In this document: positions 36,783 through 45,077 of the stretch, one piece after another
Position numbering within the stretch: position 1 is the first letter of the stretch
Layout: every line of letters starts with the position of its first letter
From: an uncultured Bryobacterales bacterium
GTDB taxonomy: Bacteria; Acidobacteriota; Terriglobia; Bryobacterales; UBA6623
Length of the DNA: 64,000 nucleotides
NCBI GenBank assembly: GCA_958295955.1
Contig: OY282420.1
Span: forward strand, 3,920,435 to 3,984,434
Direction of reading: 5' to 3'
Made by a program: the position numbers and the translations under genes
Notes under the pieces: generated by a model
What the model was told of the DNA's origin: nothing
Seen by the model: only the letters and a program-made list of their open reading frames with translations
The model's database searches: none

Positions 36783-37972
36783 TGATTCGGGCGGCGTTGG
36801 CGCTTGCGCTGATTGCGGGCTTGCCGTACCCGACGCCTGCGCAGCGGTCGAGCGAGTTGCGCCGCGACGGCCGCTACTGGGTGCAAAAGGAAAGCGCTTC
36901 CATCCAGGCCGGTTCGCGCTTGCGCGTGAGCTCGGTCGGCGTTGTCCGTGTCAGAGGCGTGGATATCGGGGAGGTCCGCTATACGGTCGTGAAACGGCTG
37001 CGCGCGGCCAATGAGGCCGAGGCCCGTGAACGGTTGGCCCCCGCCGGCGTTTCCCTGGCTCGGCAGGGCGGCGGGAGCGTCGTTGTTGCTCTGCGCCGCG
37101 CCGCTTGCCGGCGCTGCTCGTTCCGTGCCGATCTGGAGATCGAGGCGCCGGCGGCGACCCGGCAACTCGTGCTGGTTACCGAGGACGGGGAGATCGAAGT
37201 TCAGGGAATCGAGGGCGCAGTCGATGCGGAGACAACCGGCGGCCGGGTCGTGCTCGACTCCATCGGCGGCGAGGCGCGCGTGTTGACCGCGGGCGGAGAC
37301 ATCGAGTTGGGGACCGTCGGCGGCGAGGTTCGCGCGGAAACGGCGGGCGGCGGCATTTCGCTGCGGCAGGCGCGGGGCGGCGCTGTGTTGAATACAAATG
37401 GCGGGGGCATCCGGGTAAAGCGCATCGACGGCGTTTTGCAGGCCGATACCCTGGGCGGCAGTATCGAGGTCGAAGAGGCCGCCGGCAGGGTATTTGTCGG
37501 CACGAGCGGTGGGACGATCCGCATCGGCCGCGCGTTGGGGACGGTCAGCGCCTCGACCGCCGGCGGTTCGATCCACGTGGCTGAGGCGCCGCAGGGAGTC
37601 CGTGTCGAGACGGCGGCGGGCGACATTCGCTTGGAACAAGTCGGCGGGGCGGTGTTTGCCGCCGGCGCGGCCGGCGACATCCGTGCGTTTTTTGCCGTCG
37701 GCGCTGCGCTGCGCGATTCGCTCCTGGAGACGACCGGCGGCTCGATTGTCGTTTACCTGCCCGCCGACTTGGGCGTCACGATCGATGCGAGCGTCGATCT
37801 GGCGAAGAGCTTGAATCGGATTTTCAGCGAGTTCTCCGCTGTCGCAGTCCGGCGGTCGGACGGGGACTTCGGTCCTGGAGCGGTCACGGCGGCCGGCGAG
37901 ATCAACGGCGGAGGGCCGCTGCTGCAGATGCGGAATATCGACGGCCGCATCGAGATTCGGAGGCGGCGATAG
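36782..37972 (+). CDS. Exported DUF4097-family beta-solenoid protein
   Basis: This 396-residue protein has a signal peptide (ALALALIAGLPYPTPA). Its second half is repeated short strands of the form VxAxTAGGxIxxxxxxG (DUF4097, a right-handed beta-solenoid-like fold). About nine strand repeats are visible from residue 140 to 320, such as EAEARVLTAGGDIELG-type units. These proteins are poorly understood; several occur in ECF operons. The start is fixed by the one-base overlap with the anti-sigma gene. The PDZ protein follows 30 bases later. Confidence 0.78.
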   Translation: MIRAALALALIAGLPYPTPAQRSSELRRDGRYWVQKESASIQAGSRLRVSSVGVVRVRGVDIGEVRYTVVKRLRAANEAEARERLAPAGVSLARQGGGSVVVALRRAACRRCSFRADLEIEAPAATRQLVLVTEDGEIEVQGIEGAVDAETTGGRVVLDSIGGEARVLTAGGDIELGTVGGEVRAETAGGGISLRQARGGAVLNTNGGGIRVKRIDGVLQADTLGGSIEVEEAAGRVFVGTSGGTIRIGRALGTVSASTAGGSIHVAEAPQGVRVETAAGDIRLEQVGGAVFAAGAAGDIRAFFAVGAALRDSLLETTGGSIVVYLPADLGVTIDASVDLAKSLNRIFSEFSAVAVRRSDGDFGPGAVTAAGEINGGGPLLQMRNIDGRIEIRRRR

Positions 37973-38002
37973 GGCTTTCAGATTTCGAACGGAGGGAGTG
38001 AC

Positions 38003-38803
38003 ATGCGCGGTTTGCTACTGACGGCAGTTCTTTGGGTTTGCGTCGGCGAGGTTCCCGCGCAGACACGGCGCCAATTCGACGTTTGGCGTTTGCTTGCCCC
38101 GAGCAGCTACGTCGGGCTCGGCATTATGGATCTCGATAGCGAGAAGGCCGAGTCGGTCGGGTTGATCGAGCCGCACGGCGTCGAGGTGACCAACGTTGCC
38201 CCCGGCAGCCCCGCGGAGCGCGCGGGTCTGCAGCGCGGGGACATCCTGGTGGCCTGGCGCGGCGTTCGCGTCGAAGGCATCGAGCACTTCGCGCGTCTGG
38301 TAAGGGAAACCCCGGTTGGCCGCGAGGTGGAGTTGAGCGTTTTTCGAGGCGGGAGCAAGCGCGCGGTTCACGTGGAGATCGGGGAGCGGTCTCTGAGCGT
38401 GGCAAGCGCAATCGGCCGGTGCGAGAGCTGCCGGCTGATCGTGCCCGATGTGCCGCGCCCCTATATCGCGGTTCAGAGCCGGGTTCTCGGCGCCGAGCTG
38501 GAAGCGATTGACGGCCAGTTGGCGGAGTTTTTCGGAGTGCGGCAAGGTGTTCTGATACGCTCGGTCGACCGCCGGTCGGCGGCCGAGTCCGCGGGTTTCA
38601 AGGCGGGCGACGTGATCGTCGCTGTGGCCGGCAAGCCCGTTGCGCGGGCACGCGACGTTTCGCGGGCGCTGCTTTCCGCAAAGGAAGGAAACGTATCCGT
38701 GGAGTTGATGCGCGGCCGCCGGAAGCAAACGCTCGAGTTGCAACAGTCTGCGCGCGGCCGGCGCGGCGCGGGAGCGATCCGCCGCGTCTCCGGTTCCCGC
38801 TGA
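38003..38803 (+). CDS. Exported protein with two PDZ domains
   Basis: A 266-residue protein with a signal peptide and two PDZ domains, about 35-130 (GLQRGDILVAWRG) and 160-245 (GFKAGDVIVAVAGKP). There is no protease domain, so it probably binds C-terminal peptides of misfolded or secreted proteins instead of cutting them. GGAGGGAG eight bases before the ATG supports the start. As the fourth gene of the ECF operon it may report or bind envelope proteins. rpsO follows with its own -10 element. Confidence 0.8.
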   Translation: MRGLLLTAVLWVCVGEVPAQTRRQFDVWRLLAPSSYVGLGIMDLDSEKAESVGLIEPHGVEVTNVAPGSPAERAGLQRGDILVAWRGVRVEGIEHFARLVRETPVGREVELSVFRGGSKRAVHVEIGERSLSVASAIGRCESCRLIVPDVPRPYIAVQSRVLGAELEAIDGQLAEFFGVRQGVLIRSVDRRSAAESAGFKAGDVIVAVAGKPVARARDVSRALLSAKEGNVSVELMRGRRKQTLELQQSARGRRGAGAIRRVSGSR

Positions 38804-38912
38804 GCGCGGAATCGCCGCGGCGCGGAGTCGAAATTCATGGCTTGCGCGGAAATTGAAATTGTCCGCTCTCGGCGGGTAAAGCTTGAATTGACCCGCCGCC
38901 GTTCGCCGTATG

Positions 38913-38921
38913 TGCTACACT
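38913..38921 (+). promoter_or_regulatory. Extended -10 promoter element for rpsO
   Basis: TGCTACACT (TGn plus TACACT, four of six matches) lies 50 bases before the rpsO ATG. TTGACC at 38888-38893 is a strong -35 match, but the 22-base spacer is too long, so the extended -10 is the better support. GGAAGGAG at 38951-38958 is the ribosome binding site. Confidence 0.35.
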
Positions 38922-38971
38922 TGAGCGTAACGACACGATAAAGAAGCTTAGGAAGGAGCATTGAATCTGGA

Positions 38972-39241
38972 ATGCCGCTCGCTACTCAGGTCAAAGAGGA
39001 CATCTACAAGACCTATGGCGTACACGACAAGGATGTCGGGTCTGTCGAAGTGCAAATTGCTGCGCTTACCCGTCGCATCGCCGATCTGACGGAACATTTG
39101 AAGACCCACAAGAAAGACTTTGCGTCTCGCCGCGGGTTGCTCAAAATGGTCAGCCGCCGGCGTCGTCTGATTCGTTACTTGAGGCGCAAAGACCCTCAGG
39201 GCTACGTCAAATTGATAGAATCCCTCGGCCTCCGCGGCTGA
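38972..39241 (+). CDS. rpsO: 30S ribosomal protein S15
   Basis: An 89-residue ribosomal protein that binds 16S rRNA in the small subunit platform. It has the diagnostic [16 protein letters not shown] and [18 protein letters not shown]. Length matches S15 exactly. The rpsO-pnp order is widely conserved, so pnp follows at 39484 in the same transcript or with a partial stop between. A GGAAGGAG site lies 13 bases before the start. Confidence 0.97.
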   Translation: MPLATQVKEDIYKTYGVHDKDVGSVEVQIAALTRRIADLTEHLKTHKKDFASRRGLLKMVSRRRRLIRYLRRKDPQGYVKLIESLGLRG

Positions 39242-39259
39242 CAGCATCCACCGCGAGGT

Positions 39260-39308
39260 GAAGCTGCGCGACCGCGGCGGCCGGGGACGGCTGCCGCGCT
39301 GCGGCTTC
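39260..39308 (+). other. Stem-loop in the rpsO-pnp intercistronic region
   Basis: GAAGC at 39260-39264 pairs with GCTTC at 39304-39308. The interior also pairs in blocks (GCGC with GCGC, GCGGC with GCTGC apart from one mismatch), giving a long hairpin. In enteric bacteria a hairpin here is cut by RNase III and mediates pnp autoregulation; a similar role is possible but untested. The rest of the 242-base gap (39309-39483) shows nothing recognisable. Confidence 0.35.
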
Positions 39309-39483
39309 TCCCCTGCGCCGGATTCACGCTTTTCGGTAACGATGAACCCCTCCCCACGAGGGCGGCGGCGCAGCATGACGCGGCCGCCGCAATGCCAAAC
39401 CGTTTCCTCCGCTTCGCTCCTGTGATCGGGGGGCCTGCATCCGTTTATCCGGCGGGCGGCTCTCGAAAGGACATTGCGAGTAA

Positions 39484-41712
39484 ATGAAGCAAACAGTTGA
39501 ATTCGATCTGGACGGCAAGACCGTCGTATTGGAAACCGGGCGTCTGGCCAAACAAGCCGGAGGCGCCGTTCTCGTCAGTTGCGGCGACACCCGCGTTCTG
39601 GTCGCCGCCACGGCTGCGCCCGCGCCTCGCGAGGGCATCGATTTTTTCCCGCTGACCGTCGATTATCGGGAATACACTTATGCCGCCGGGCGTTTTCCCG
39701 GAGGCTATATCAAACGCGAGGGCCGGCCCACGGAAAAGGAGGTTCTGACCTGCCGCATGATCGACCGGCCGCTGCGGCCGCTGTTCCCCGAGGGGTTCCG
39801 CAACGAAACGCAGATCATCGGCATGGTCGTATCGGCGGATCCGGAACTGGACCCCAGCATTTTCGCCATGATCGGCGCCTCGGCCGCTGTGGCCGTTTCC
39901 GATATCCCCGTTTTGCACACCACCGGCGCGGTGCGTATCGCGCGCATGGATGAGGAGCGGTGGATCGCCAATCCGACTTACGCGGAAATCGAGGAGTCGA
40001 ACCTCAACATCGTGGTCGCGGCTGCCGAAGAAGGACTGGTCATGGTTGAAGCGGGCGCCGACCAGGCGGACGAGCCGAGCGTTCTCGAAGCGATTCGGCG
40101 CGGCCATGAAGCCTGCAAAACAATCGTCGCGGCCATCCGCGAGTTGGTCGAAAAGGCGGGCAAGCCGAAACGCGAAGTTACGCCGCCCGCATTCGACGAG
40201 ACGCTGCGGGCCGAGATCGTCTCCCGCTGGGGCGCGCGCATGGAAGAGGCTCTGGATACGCAGGCGCATCCCAAGCTGGAAAGCTTGGCGCTGGTGCGCG
40301 CGATCAAGAAAGAGATACAGGGAGCCTATGCCGAGGACGAGGCCAAGGCCGCCGAGGCGAAGGCGTTCATGGAGCCCTGGCAGGAGCGCATATTCCGCAA
40401 GCAGGTTTTCGAGCAAAAGCGGCGGCCGGACCACCGCGCGCCGGACAAGCTGCGCGCGATCGATTGCGATGTCTCCCAGTTGCCGCGGGCGCACGGCTCG
40501 GCGGTGTTCACCCGCGGCGAGACCCAGGCGCTGGCAACGACGACGCTGGGCACCAAGATCGACGGTCAGCGCCAGGAACGCATCGAAGATCTGAACTACG
40601 AAAAGCACTTCATGGTGCATTACAACTTTCCGCCGTTCAGCGTTGGCGAAACGGGCTTTATGCGTGGCGCCGGACGCCGGGAGATCGGCCACGGCATGCT
40701 CGCGGAACGCGCCTTGACGCCGGTCATCCCGGATCGCGAGGAGTTCCCGTACACGATCCGCATCGTCAGCGACATCCTGGAATCGAACGGTTCGAGTTCG
40801 ATGGCCACGGTTTGCGGCGGAACGCTTTCGCTGATGGACGCGGGCGTGCCCATCAAGGCTCCGGTGGCGGGCATCGCCATGGGGCTGATCGCCGAGGGCG
40901 ACGATTTCGTGGTGCTTACCGATATTGCTGGCGCCGAAGACCATTACGGCGATATGGATTTCAAAGTCGCAGGCACCGAAGACGGCATCACCGCGCTGCA
41001 GATGGACATCAAGCAGCCCAACGTGAGCATCGAGGTGCTCGAGACCGCGTTGGCGCAAGCCAAAAAAGCGCGTCTCGAAATTTTGGAAGTCATGCACGGC
41101 GCCATCGACGCTCCGCGCAAGGAAGTGGCCGAACATGCTCCGCGCATTACCACGATCAAGATTCCGGAAAGCAAGATCCGCGACCTGATCGGCCCCGGCG
41201 GCAAGACGATCAAGGCGATCGTCGAGGAAACCGGCGCGAAAATCGACGTTGCCGACGACGGCACGGTCAGCATCGCCGCTGTGGACGGCGAGGGCGGACG
41301 CCAAGCCTTGGCGCGCGTCCAGGAGTTGACCGCCAGCCCGGAAGTCGGCAAGACCTATCTCGGCAAGGTGACGCGCATCGTCGATTTCGGCGCGTTCGTC
41401 GAGATCTTCGCCGGCACGGAAGGCTTGCTGCACATCAGCGAGATCGCTGAGCAACGCATCCGCGCGGTCGGCGACGAGCTCAAGACCGGCGACCAGATTC
41501 TGGTCAAGTGTCTGGCGCTGGAAGGCAACAAGATCAAGCTCAGCCGCCGTGCCGTCCTCAGGGAGCAGCGCGATAAGCGAACCGATAGCGAACCGCGGCG
41601 CGGACGCCGGAATTCCGGCGGAGACCGTCGCAGGGACGGCGACGACAGGAAAGAGGGATCGGCAAAAGGCTCTTCCAGGCCGGGGCCGCGCAGAAGGTCC
41701 GGCGGCGGGTAG
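39484..41712 (+). CDS. pnp: Polynucleotide phosphorylase
   Basis: A 3'-5' phosphorolytic exoribonuclease central to RNA turnover, forming trimers with the RNase E or other degradosome components. The 742 residues contain two RNase PH domains (SCGDTRVLVAATAA and GETQALATTTLGTK), the KH domain at about 560-615 (IRDLIGPGGKTIKAI), and the S1 domain (about 620-690, GKVTRIVDFGAFVE). The C-terminal tail is unusually basic and arginine-rich (690-742), which is typical of RNA-binding tails in some phyla. Start ATG 39484. Confidence 0.97.
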   Translation: MKQTVEFDLDGKTVVLETGRLAKQAGGAVLVSCGDTRVLVAATAAPAPREGIDFFPLTVDYREYTYAAGRFPGGYIKREGRPTEKEVLTCRMIDRPLRPLFPEGFRNETQIIGMVVSADPELDPSIFAMIGASAAVAVSDIPVLHTTGAVRIARMDEERWIANPTYAEIEESNLNIVVAAAEEGLVMVEAGADQADEPSVLEAIRRGHEACKTIVAAIRELVEKAGKPKREVTPPAFDETLRAEIVSRWGARMEEALDTQAHPKLESLALVRAIKKEIQGAYAEDEAKAAEAKAFMEPWQERIFRKQVFEQKRRPDHRAPDKLRAIDCDVSQLPRAHGSAVFTRGETQALATTTLGTKIDGQRQERIEDLNYEKHFMVHYNFPPFSVGETGFMRGAGRREIGHGMLAERALTPVIPDREEFPYTIRIVSDILESNGSSSMATVCGGTLSLMDAGVPIKAPVAGIAMGLIAEGDDFVVLTDIAGAEDHYGDMDFKVAGTEDGITALQMDIKQPNVSIEVLETALAQAKKARLEILEVMHGAIDAPRKEVAEHAPRITTIKIPESKIRDLIGPGGKTIKAIVEETGAKIDVADDGTVSIAAVDGEGGRQALARVQELTASPEVGKTYLGKVTRIVDFGAFVEIFAGTEGLLHISEIAEQRIRAVGDELKTGDQILVKCLALEGNKIKLSRRAVLREQRDKRTDSEPRRGRRNSGGDRRRDGDDRKEGSAKGSSRPGPRRRSGGG

Positions 41713-41753
41713 CGGGCTTCGAGGCCGATTTTCCCGCGGCGACGCGTCCGGCG

Positions 41754-42476
41754 ATGAGTATGTTGGTGTTGGTTCGGCACGGCCAGGCGCGCGCCTTTCA
41801 AGCGGACCCCGATCGACTCTCGGAGACCGGCCGGCGGCAAGCGCGCGCGCTCGGACGTTACTGGGTGAAGCACGGCGTCGGGTTCGACGCGGTCTTCCAC
41901 GGCAGCTTGAGGCGGCAGCGGGAAAGTTGTCTGGCGGTTGCCGAGGTTTATCGCCGGGCCGGAGCGGATTTTCCACAGCCGCAGGAGTTGCCCGGGCTTG
42001 ACGAATATCGGGTGCAGGACATGCTGGAGGCGCTTGCGCCGCGGCTGGCGGAGACCGACAATGCTTTCGCTCCACTGTGGCGGGCTTGGCTCAAGGGCCG
42101 CGAGACGCCGGAGCGCAACAAGTATTTTCAGCGCATGTTCGAGGCCGTGATGCAGCGCTGGATCGCGGGAACCTTGGGCGCCGAGGGTATCGAGCCGTGG
42201 GCCGCTTTTCGCGGGCGCGTGCTGGGAGAGTTGAAGGCTATCTTTTCGAGTCAGGGCGGCGGCAGGCGCGTCGCCGCGTTTTCGTCGGGCGGCCCGATCG
42301 CGGTCGCCGTGCAAACGGCGCTGCAGGCTCCCGAGGCGGCGGCGCTCGAGTTGAACTGGCGGATCCGCAATGCTTCGCTGACGACCTTGCTGTTCAGCGG
42401 CCGGCGGCTGAGCCTGGACGGCTTCAACGCTCTGCCGCACCTTGCCGAACGGCCGGATCTGGTCACGTTCCGCTGA
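41754..42476 (+). CDS. Histidine phosphatase family protein
   Basis: This 240-residue phosphatase of the phosphoglycerate mutase / SixA superfamily has the catalytic RHG in LVLVRHGQA near residue 9 and ETGRRQARALG after it. A later FSSGG-histidine-type segment (AFSSGGPIAVAV) fits the second half of the active site. The substrate is not predictable, and it is not a glycolytic mutase by length or motifs. The C-terminal end overlaps the convergent ATPase gene by 14 bases. An alternative start is the ATG at 41760. Confidence 0.82.
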   Translation: MSMLVLVRHGQARAFQADPDRLSETGRRQARALGRYWVKHGVGFDAVFHGSLRRQRESCLAVAEVYRRAGADFPQPQELPGLDEYRVQDMLEALAPRLAETDNAFAPLWRAWLKGRETPERNKYFQRMFEAVMQRWIAGTLGAEGIEPWAAFRGRVLGELKAIFSSQGGGRRVAAFSSGGPIAVAVQTALQAPEAAALELNWRIRNASLTTLLFSGRRLSLDGFNALPHLAERPDLVTFR

Positions 42477-43749
42477 GCGTGCCTGGACCGCGATTTTTCA
42501 GCGCTCTGCCTGCTTGCCGGCAACTCGCGATTTTCGTACTCCCGGTCGGACGCCTGATTTCGATTCGAGGCTGTAAGTCTGCGACGCCGGCCCTCGCCTT
42601 GCGGTCGAGGACGCGAAAGGCAATGGCGTCGTCCAGCCAATCGTGGCTGTGGCCGTCGGGATGCTGCGCGGCCGCGGTCAGGGTGTATTGCTGGGCGGTC
42701 AGGTTACAGGCGAAGGTGAACGCGGCCTCGACCTCGTCGCCGGCGGAACAGGCGCCTAGCGGCGTTTCCTCGATGCGCGTATTGGAGCCGAATACGTCGA
42801 GTCCGTTGCGGGTGCGGATGAGGATGCCGATCATCGGGTCCGCTTGCGCGGCATGGAAGCGCGCCCGCACACGCACCGTCATTTCGTCTCCGCTGCCGAG
42901 CGATCGAACCGCGTTGCCGGAGGAATCGAGGATTTCCAAATCGACGATCTCGCCCAAGCGGTCGCCGTGCCGGTGGCTGGGGGCGAGATGCTGCGGCGTC
43001 TCTACTTCTCTGGCGAACGCTTTTTGACGTTCGAGGACCGTCCCGACGTAGCGGTTGACGACTGCCGTCGGGCTGCCTTCTTCGACCATTTCGCCGTTCA
43101 GCAGAAATGCCGCCCTGTCGCAGATCTGCTTGACCAGCCCCAAGTCGTGCGAGACGAAAACCACGGTGACCCCGCGCTCTTTCAGCTCAGTGAACTTGGC
43201 GACGCAGCGGTTGGCGAAAACGGCGTCGCCGACGGCGAGGGCTTCGTCCACGACCAGAATATCGGGATCGACATGGATCGCCGCGGAAAAGGCGAGGCGC
43301 ACGTGCATGCCGCTGGAATACGTTTTGATCGGCTGCTCGATGAAGTCGCCGATGCCCGCGAAGCGCTCGATGGCGGGCATGGCGGCGTCGATCCGCTCGC
43401 GCGGCAGGCCCATGATTTCGCCGTTGAGATAGATGTTTTCCCGTCCGCTGAATTCGGGATTGAAACCCGCGCCGAGCTCCAGCAGCGCGGCGACGCGGCC
43501 GTGCCGCACGACGCGGCCCGTGGTGGGTTCGAGGATGCCGCAGAGCAGTTGCAGCAACGTGCTCTTGCCGCTGCCGTTGGGTCCGACGATGCCGTAGGTC
43601 TCGCCGGGTCGCACAGCCAGGTCGATGCCCTTCAGCGCCCAGAAATCGGTGTGGCAGGTTTTCAGCCCGAACGAGAGCATCTCGCGGATGCGGTCCACGG
43701 GCCTGGGGTAGAGGCGGTAAACCTTCGAGATATTGTGGGCCTCGATCAT
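42463..43749 (-). CDS. Wzt-like polysaccharide ABC transporter ATP-binding protein
   Basis: A 428-residue ATPase with Walker A GPNGSGKST, signature YSSGMHVRLAFS and Walker B ILVVDEALAVGD, followed by a 160-residue C-terminal beta-rich domain. That is the Wzt layout of O-antigen / polysaccharide exporters whose C-terminal domain recognises the finished glycan. The last 30 residues are disordered and overlap the convergent phosphatase gene. No Wzm-type permease lies next to it. It is 31 bases after a LolC-like permease gene that does not obviously pair with it. Confidence 0.82.
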   Translation of the reverse strand: MIEAHNISKVYRLYPRPVDRIREMLSFGLKTCHTDFWALKGIDLAVRPGETYGIVGPNGSGKSTLLQLLCGILEPTTGRVVRHGRVAALLELGAGFNPEFSGRENIYLNGEIMGLPRERIDAAMPAIERFAGIGDFIEQPIKTYSSGMHVRLAFSAAIHVDPDILVVDEALAVGDAVFANRCVAKFTELKERGVTVVFVSHDLGLVKQICDRAAFLLNGEMVEEGSPTAVVNRYVGTVLERQKAFAREVETPQHLAPSHRHGDRLGEIVDLEILDSSGNAVRSLGSGDEMTVRVRARFHAAQADPMIGILIRTRNGLDVFGSNTRIEETPLGACSAGDEVEAAFTFACNLTAQQYTLTAAAQHPDGHSHDWLDDAIAFRVLDRKARAGVADLQPRIEIRRPTGSTKIASCRQAGRALKNRGPGTLSGT

Positions 43750-43780
43750 GGGTCTTGCGGAGACTTCGCCGCTGTAATTT

Positions 43781-45013
43781 CTACTCGTAGCGCAGCGTTT
43801 CCACGGGAGCGACCTTGGCGGCGCTGCCTGAAGGATAGATGGTAACCAGATAGCTGATGAGCACGGCGGCCGCCGCTACCAGCGCTCCATCGAGCGGGCG
43901 CGGCGCGAACGGCACGTAGTCGAGGCCGTAAACTTCGGCTTCCAGCGGAATCAGGCGGTAACGCTCGGCCGCCCAGCAGACGACGTGGCCGGCGATAACT
44001 CCGATCGCCGTGCCGATGCCGCCGATCGTCAGACCTTGCCACATGAAGATTTTGCGGATTTGGTCGTTTCTTGCGCCCATCGACTTGAGGATCGCGATGT
44101 CCCTGTTCTTTTCCATGACGATCATCACCAGAGAGGTCAGGATGTTCAGCGCGGCGACCAGCATGATGATGCCGACGATCAGAGTCGTTACGAATTTTTC
44201 GGTTTCCAGGGCGTTGAACAAGACGCTGTTGCGGTCGATCCAACTGGTCGCGGCGAATCGATCGCCGGCTGCGCGCTCGATTTCTTCGGCCGCGGCCGGC
44301 GCGAGGTCAAGGTCGTCGAGCTTGAACTCGATGGAGTTGATCACGTCGCCCAGAGACAGTGACTGCTGCGCCGCGCGAAGCGAACTCAGCGCCCACAGGT
44401 TGTCGTATTCGAAAAAGCCCGTTTCGAATATGCCGACGACCTGAAAGCGCTTGTACAGGGGGATGCGGCCGAATACCGCCATCTCGCCTTGCGGGTTGAG
44501 CACCGTGACCACCGTCGAGACGCGCGCGCCGATGCTGTCGGCGAGCCGCCGGCCCAGAACGATGCCGGGGTAGCCCTCCGCTTGCGGCGCCAGCCCGTCG
44601 GCGGAGCCGGCGACGATCTTGTCGAGCAGGCCGCTGACGTTGCGTTCGGCGGCCGGGTCGATCCCCTTCAAGAAACAGCCGTGGGCCAGCAGCGGGGTCG
44701 AAATCATCATTTCGCCGTACAGCGCGGGCGCTACGGCCTCGACGTGCTCGATCGCCGCAAGCTTTTCGAGCAGCGGCTCGTAGTCTTCGATGCCGAAAGC
44801 GCGTTCTTTTTCGAGCAGGTTGATGTGCGAGTTGGCGCCGACGAGGTGGTCGCGGAGCGCGCCCTGGACGCCGTTGTTGATGGCCATCGCCACGATCAGC
44901 GCGGTTACGCCCGTGGCCACGCCGACGACGGAAATCGCGGTGACGATGGAGATAAACCGTTCCTGACGCTTGGCGCGAAGATAACGCCGGGCTACTTGCC
45001 GCTCGAACGACAT
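43781..45013 (-). CDS. LolC/LolE-like lipoprotein-releasing ABC permease
   Basis: The 410-residue FtsX-fold permease has an N-terminal membrane helix (about 22-45, TAISVVGVATGVTALIVAM), a large periplasmic MacB-like domain (45-255), and three C-terminal helices. Such proteins release lipoproteins from the inner membrane with the ATPase LolD. No LolD gene is adjacent; the only neighbouring ATPase is the Wzt-like one. The start is at 45013. It is divergent from the sulfatase gene by 64 bases. Confidence 0.85.
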   Translation of the reverse strand: MSFERQVARRYLRAKRQERFISIVTAISVVGVATGVTALIVAMAINNGVQGALRDHLVGANSHINLLEKERAFGIEDYEPLLEKLAAIEHVEAVAPALYGEMMISTPLLAHGCFLKGIDPAAERNVSGLLDKIVAGSADGLAPQAEGYPGIVLGRRLADSIGARVSTVVTVLNPQGEMAVFGRIPLYKRFQVVGIFETGFFEYDNLWALSSLRAAQQSLSLGDVINSIEFKLDDLDLAPAAAEEIERAAGDRFAATSWIDRNSVLFNALETEKFVTTLIVGIIMLVAALNILTSLVMIVMEKNRDIAILKSMGARNDQIRKIFMWQGLTIGGIGTAIGVIAGHVVCWAAERYRLIPLEAEVYGLDYVPFAPRPLDGALVAAAAVLISYLVTIYPSGSAAKVAPVETLRYE

Positions 45014-45077
45014 CCTGACGCTTTCATTGTCGTAGATGATCCCGGCTCGCGCCGTTCATGGCGTATGCTAAGCAACT

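Noticed and set aside
39445..42075. A long antisense frame across pnp and the phosphatase gene
   Set aside because: It lies opposite two certain genes and has low-complexity, arginine-rich sequence typical of shadow frames.
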